From contig ASNI01000065.1 of the NCBI GenBank assembly GCA_000404785.1, positions 5,360 to 14,309 on the forward strand: a stretch of DNA of 8,950 nucleotides, given 5' to 3'. Under the pieces are notes generated by a model. It made no database searches. It was not told the DNA's origin and saw nothing but the letters and a program-made list of their open reading frames with translations. The position numbers were made by a program, and so were the translations under genes. Shown here piece by piece: positions 5,983 through 8,950 of this stretch (position 1 is the stretch's first letter; each line of letters starts with the position of its first letter). Source of the stretch: Cloacimonetes bacterium SCGC AAA252-N17. GTDB lineage: Bacteria > Cloacimonadota > Cloacimonadia > JGIOTU-2.

Positions 5983-6759
5983 ATGAAAACCTTTGAAATT
6001 TTAGCGTCCGGAGTATTCCCAAAAGATAAGCTGAAAATCGTACACACCAAACGAACCCTTTCCTATGATGAAAAGACAACTACACTTATCGAGAAGCATT
6101 GGAATGATGAAATACAAGAAGCTCATAAGAAAAACAAGCTGCTTTTCAACGGTCCCATTTACCGTCTGGAAAACTATGAAATAAAGAATGATTTGTTGAT
6201 AATATATGTATCTGCGACTAATTTCAAGGAGCTGATGGGGACAAATTTTTATCGCCCGGAGCTCGCAAAGGAGTATGGAAAATCCTACCTGTCAAATGCA
6301 ATTGCCTTATGCACATTTTTAGAAACCAGTGATGAGTATTTTGTTTTTGTGAAACGAAGCACGAAGGTATATTTCGGAGAAGGACTTTGGCATCTTATTG
6401 CAGGGCAGTTCTCAATTGAGGGGAATAAAACTCGCACGCTCTCAGTCTTCGAAGTATTATACAAAGAATTATTTGAAGAAGGGTCTCTCGCAAAAGATGA
6501 TATAGAAAAATCAGTATGCCTTGGTTTAATTCGGGACACAATTCACTTCAAGCCGGAACTGGTATTTTATACGAAAACAACCCAATTGGCAAAAGAAGTT
6601 GAAGAAAAGATCAAAGCTGCTCATGATGGATTTGAGCATGAAGAAGTGGCGCTCATCAAAAAGAGCGAACTTGATGCCTTTATGAACAGCGAAAAAATTA
6701 CAAGCATTGCTCAAGGCAATTACGAGCTTTATAAAACAGAACTATTTAAAAATGGATAA
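5983..6759 (+). CDS. Nudix-fold protein with a degenerate Nudix box
   Basis: A 258-aa soluble protein without signal peptide or membrane segments. Residues ~100-232 look like a Nudix domain: ALCTFLETSDEYFVFVKRST then GEGLWHLIAGQF (133-143). The helix carrying the metal ligands is SVFEVLYKELFEEGSL (154-169). K161-E162 and E165-E166 match the REUxEE core, but the preceding conserved Glu eight residues before the Arg/Lys position is absent and the box glycine is Ser168. The N-terminal ~95 residues, with GTNFYR at 86-91, recall the larger Nudix proteins related to NUDT22, which act on UDP-sugars. That link is from memory. Hydrolase activity and substrate are uncertain; the missing Glu could mean altered or lost catalysis. 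There is no Shine-Dalgarno. It sits between rpoN and rarA, and its end overlaps the rarA start by 8 bp. Confidence 0.7.
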   Translation: MKTFEILASGVFPKDKLKIVHTKRTLSYDEKTTTLIEKHWNDEIQEAHKKNKLLFNGPIYRLENYEIKNDLLIIYVSATNFKELMGTNFYRPELAKEYGKSYLSNAIALCTFLETSDEYFVFVKRSTKVYFGEGLWHLIAGQFSIEGNKTRTLSVFEVLYKELFEEGSLAKDDIEKSVCLGLIRDTIHFKPELVFYTKTTQLAKEVEEKIKAAHDGFEHEEVALIKKSELDAFMNSEKITSIAQGNYELYKTELFKNG

Positions 6760-8092
6760 AGAACTATTTTACGCCGATAAAGAGATCGATTATAAAGACA
6801 TGCCTTTGGCAGAGCGTGTACGTCCTCAAACTTTGGATGAGTTCGTTGGGCAGCATAAAATTTTGGAAAAGGACACGATCCTCAGAAATATTATTGAGAA
6901 CAATGAACTCACTTCGCTCATATTCTGGGGTCCGCCAGGCACAGGTAAAACGACCCTTGCAAAGATCATTGCCAACAAGACAAATGCCCGATTCATCTTT
7001 TTCAGCGCAGTTCTTGCCAAGATCACCGAAGTACGCAATGCCATGAAGGAAGCGGAATACGATCTGCGTAATTTCCACAAAAAAACCATTCTCTTCGTTG
7101 ATGAAATACACAGATTCAATAAAGCACAGCAGGATGCCTTTTTGCCCTTTGTGGAAAAGGGAATTATTGTACTAATTGGCGCAACCACAGAGAATCCCTC
7201 CTTTGAAGTTATTGCTCCGCTGCTTTCACGCTGCAAGGTAGTCGTGCTCCAAATGCTCGATGAAGAAGATATCTACACCATCATAAAAAGAAGCTTTACC
7301 CATCCCCGCAGTGAAATCCGAAACTATGAGAAAATGTTCGATGATAAAATACTTCATTTTCTTGCAGATTATGCATGCGGTGATGCGCGGGTTGCGTTGA
7401 ATTCAATCGAACTTATAATAAAGGCATACGGAAAAGAGAAAGAAAAGCTGTCTGTCGATTCGATCAAAAAGTTGCTTGAAAAGAACAATCTCTTTTATGA
7501 TAAGGATAGAGAAGAGCACTACAACATAATCTCAGCTTTGCATAAATCTTTAAGAGGAAGCGACCCTCAAGCGGGACTTTACTGGCTGGCACGCATGCTT
7601 GAAGCGGGGGAAAATCCTATGTATGTTGCTCGAAGACTGGTGCGTTTTGCATCGGAAGATGTTGGGCTTGCTGATCCTCAAGCACTTGTTCAAGCGGTAG
7701 CTGTTAAGGATGCAGTTCATTTTCTTGGGATGCCTGAATGCAATACTGCGCTTGCTCAACTTGTTGTATATCTGGCAACCGCACCCAAAAGTAATAAAAT
7801 CTATACTGCTTATAAATCAGCAGCAGGCGATGCAACGAAGACAAGCCATCTCGGCGTGCCATACCATATACGAAATGCACCGACAGGTCTGATGAAGGAG
7901 CTTGGCTATGGAAAAGATTATAAATATTCCCATGAATTTGAGGATGGTTATTCTTATCAGAAATATTTCCCGGACAAAATGAATGAGAAAATCTACTATA
8001 TGCCATCCCCGTTCGGCTTTGAGAAGGAAATAAAGAAGCGCCTTGAGTGGTGGAAAAAACTAAAGGACAGGGACAAAGACACTCAAAAATAA
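6752..8092 (+). CDS. rarA: Replication-associated recombination protein A (RarA/MgsA AAA+ ATPase)
   Basis: A 446-aa protein, the usual family length, when started at 6752. That start gives MDKELFYADKEIDYKDMPLA and the typical PLAERVRPQTLDEFVGQ N-terminus, and overlaps the preceding stop (ATGGATAA), suggesting translational coupling. The in-frame ATG at 6707 would add 15 atypical residues inside the previous gene. Motifs: Walker A GPPGTGKT at 60-67, Walker B ILFVDE at 113-118 followed by IHRFN, sensor 1 GATTEN at 143-148, and an arginine finger R160 in LLSRC. The C-terminal MgsA region includes SALHKSLRGSDPQAGLYWLA, then VARRLVRFASEDVGLADPQA. The family forms tetramers related to clamp loaders, works with SSB at stalled forks and is conserved to human WRNIP1. 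All key residues are present. The link with rpoN appears to be positional only. Confidence 0.97.
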   Translation: MDKELFYADKEIDYKDMPLAERVRPQTLDEFVGQHKILEKDTILRNIIENNELTSLIFWGPPGTGKTTLAKIIANKTNARFIFFSAVLAKITEVRNAMKEAEYDLRNFHKKTILFVDEIHRFNKAQQDAFLPFVEKGIIVLIGATTENPSFEVIAPLLSRCKVVVLQMLDEEDIYTIIKRSFTHPRSEIRNYEKMFDDKILHFLADYACGDARVALNSIELIIKAYGKEKEKLSVDSIKKLLEKNNLFYDKDREEHYNIISALHKSLRGSDPQAGLYWLARMLEAGENPMYVARRLVRFASEDVGLADPQALVQAVAVKDAVHFLGMPECNTALAQLVVYLATAPKSNKIYTAYKSAAGDATKTSHLGVPYHIRNAPTGLMKELGYGKDYKYSHEFEDGYSYQKYFPDKMNEKIYYMPSPFGFEKEIKKRLEWWKKLKDRDKDTQK

Positions 8093-8178
8093 ACTTCCAT
8101 CATGATTTTTTAAACCTTTTCTCATCATACCGCTCATACGAGACAAATATGTGAAAAAATAAAATTATGGAGGTACAA

Positions 8179-8694
8179 ATGAAAAAATATCTTGTACTCA
8201 CAGTACTTGTAGCCCTGCTTGCAACTCCGTTGCTGGCTCAAGATGGAAATTTCCATAACACAAAAGGTCATATGCCTATGATGTCTCAGAAACAATTCTT
8301 GCAAGGTCATAATATGAAACAGGGACACCAGGAAAAGGGTCAACAAATGGGATTTCCTTTCTGGATGGCAGAAGAGCTTGGGCTAACAGACGATCAAATT
8401 GAAATGATCGACGATTATCAGGATGTTGCCCGCAAAGTAGCAATCGATGTGAAAGCAGATATTAATAAACTGCAGATCGATCAGAAAAATGCAATGGACG
8501 ATGGCAATTATAAAGAAGCACGCAAGATCGTTGATCAGATTTTCCTGAAAAAAGCAACTCTTGCGAAGGAACGTATCACTGTTAAAGAAAAGATCGATTC
8601 TGTTCTTACAGAAGATCAGAAAGATAAGCTCAAAGCATTACATAAAATGAAACCTCAAGGTCCTCCCGCAAAGCATCAAGAGTTGGGCAAGTAA
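8179..8694 (+). CDS. Periplasmic Spy/CpxP-like LTxxQ protein, Met/His-rich
   Basis: A 171-aa exported protein. The start at 8179 is chosen because GGAGG (8169-8173) lies 5 nt upstream and the N-terminus becomes a clean signal peptide (MKKYLVLTVLVALLATPLLA, cleavage probably after A20). The upstream ATG at 8167 overlaps the ribosome-binding site. Residues 26-60 are rich in His, Met and Gln (HMPMM, GHNMKQGHQ) and could bind metal. The rest is helical with two family motifs, LTDDQ at 69-73 and LTEDQ at 143-147, separated by a long amphipathic helical hairpin, as in Spy, CpxP and ZraP-type proteins, which act as periplasmic chaperones or metal/envelope-stress sensors. A C-terminal tail rich in Pro, Gln and Lys follows. 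The gene is alone: 86 bp from rarA, its own ribosome site, and a terminator behind it. Role inferred from family only. Confidence 0.85.
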   Translation: MKKYLVLTVLVALLATPLLAQDGNFHNTKGHMPMMSQKQFLQGHNMKQGHQEKGQQMGFPFWMAEELGLTDDQIEMIDDYQDVARKVAIDVKADINKLQIDQKNAMDDGNYKEARKIVDQIFLKKATLAKERITVKEKIDSVLTEDQKDKLKALHKMKPQGPPAKHQELGK

Positions 8695-8714
8695 GCATTC
8701 TCCCTATAATTATT

Positions 8715-8743
8715 AAGGGACATCACGCGGGTGTCCCTTTTTT
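8715..8743 (+). terminator. Rho-independent terminator of the LTxxQ gene
   Basis: AAGGGACA (8715-8722) pairs with TGTCCCTT (8732-8739), and the stem is followed by a run of T through 8743. It begins 20 bp after the stop codon. The arms read AAGGGA on the other strand too, but without a T-run there, so it serves the plus strand. Confidence 0.92.
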
Positions 8744-8843
8744 CATTTATTAGTAATTTGAATGCAGGGCACGAATTGCAAACTTGGGATTTGTGAACTG
8801 TTCCTACCAGCCATCTTATAAAATCATCATTCAATATTATATT
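8744..8843. other. Gene-free AT-rich stretch
   Basis: Between the terminator and the window-end coding remnant I see no open frame of note, no RNA gene and no clear repeat. Confidence 0.6.
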
Positions 8844-8950
8844 TTAGTCACTTAATTCTATAATTTTGCTATATTTTGGCAAAATAATTTCATCTAATTC
8901 TGTGATGCCTTTATTTATAAGTTTTTATACCATTTACATTTTATCCCAAC
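8844..8950 (-). pseudogene. Possible C-terminal end of a minus-strand gene, apparently frameshifted
   Basis: On the minus strand the last codons before the TAA at 8844-8846 read LINKGITELDEIILPKYSKI then IELSD, which looks like real protein sequence rather than random AT-rich translation. That frame hits a stop upstream near 8925. The neighbouring frame reads VGIKCKWYKN up to that point and then stops. A one-base change in the A-run near 8920 would join the two. Only 107 bp are visible, so this may be a decayed gene, a sequencing slip in a homopolymer, or chance. I do not recognise the family. Confidence 0.3.

Noticed and set aside
6707..6751. Earlier in-frame start for rarA
   Set aside because: It would overlap the Nudix gene by 53 bp. 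The start at 6752 gives the normal family N-terminus and length.

Overview
The window reads as low-GC bacterial chromosome from the FCB side of the tree. A Cloacimonadota-like organism is my best guess, because of the phrase LPVELSSFTA followed by TQSETDN-GW-VYRN and a FlgD-like C-terminal sorting domain in the cell-surface gene. This is recognition from memory, not a database result. Intergenic spaces are long and full of small palindromic repeats, as in many uncultured FCB genomes.

Region 1-1400 is a complete IS110-family insertion sequence of about 1.2 kb. Its DEDD transposase is on the minus strand. Between the left end and the transposase start lies what looks like a full bridge RNA. Both of its loops can be read by eye: the target-binding loop carries 11-nt guides for the left and right target halves now flanking the element, and the donor-binding loop carries guides for the element's own two ends. 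The target is the terminal arm of an intergenic palindromic repeat (its surviving part is 62-174), so the element appears programmed to insert into a repeat family. This is the most interesting part of the window.

Region 1503-3227 (minus) is a secreted DNRLRE-domain surface protein with a C-terminal sorting domain. An in-frame amber codon at 1950-1952 separates the sorting domain from the rest. Its leader contains two hairpins. Region 3378-4330 holds a single-domain response regulator (3524-3913, minus) bracketed by two copies of a ~73-bp AT-rich direct repeat, with several other repeats and hairpins. One is a strong minus-strand terminator-like hairpin with no gene upstream of it.

Region 4508-8092 (plus) is a compact cluster: rpoN (sigma-54), a Nudix-fold protein with a degenerate Nudix box, and rarA/mgsA, the last two overlapping by 8 bp. 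It is followed by a separately signalled periplasmic Spy/CpxP-like LTxxQ protein (8179-8694) with a clear Rho-independent terminator. The last ~107 bp hold what may be the frameshifted C-terminal end of a minus-strand gene entering from outside the window.

Functionally the window mixes housekeeping regulation and replication-fork maintenance (rpoN, rarA), envelope biology (DNRLRE surface protein, Spy-like protein), an orphan receiver and a mobile element. I see no defence island, CRISPR array, tRNA or rRNA.
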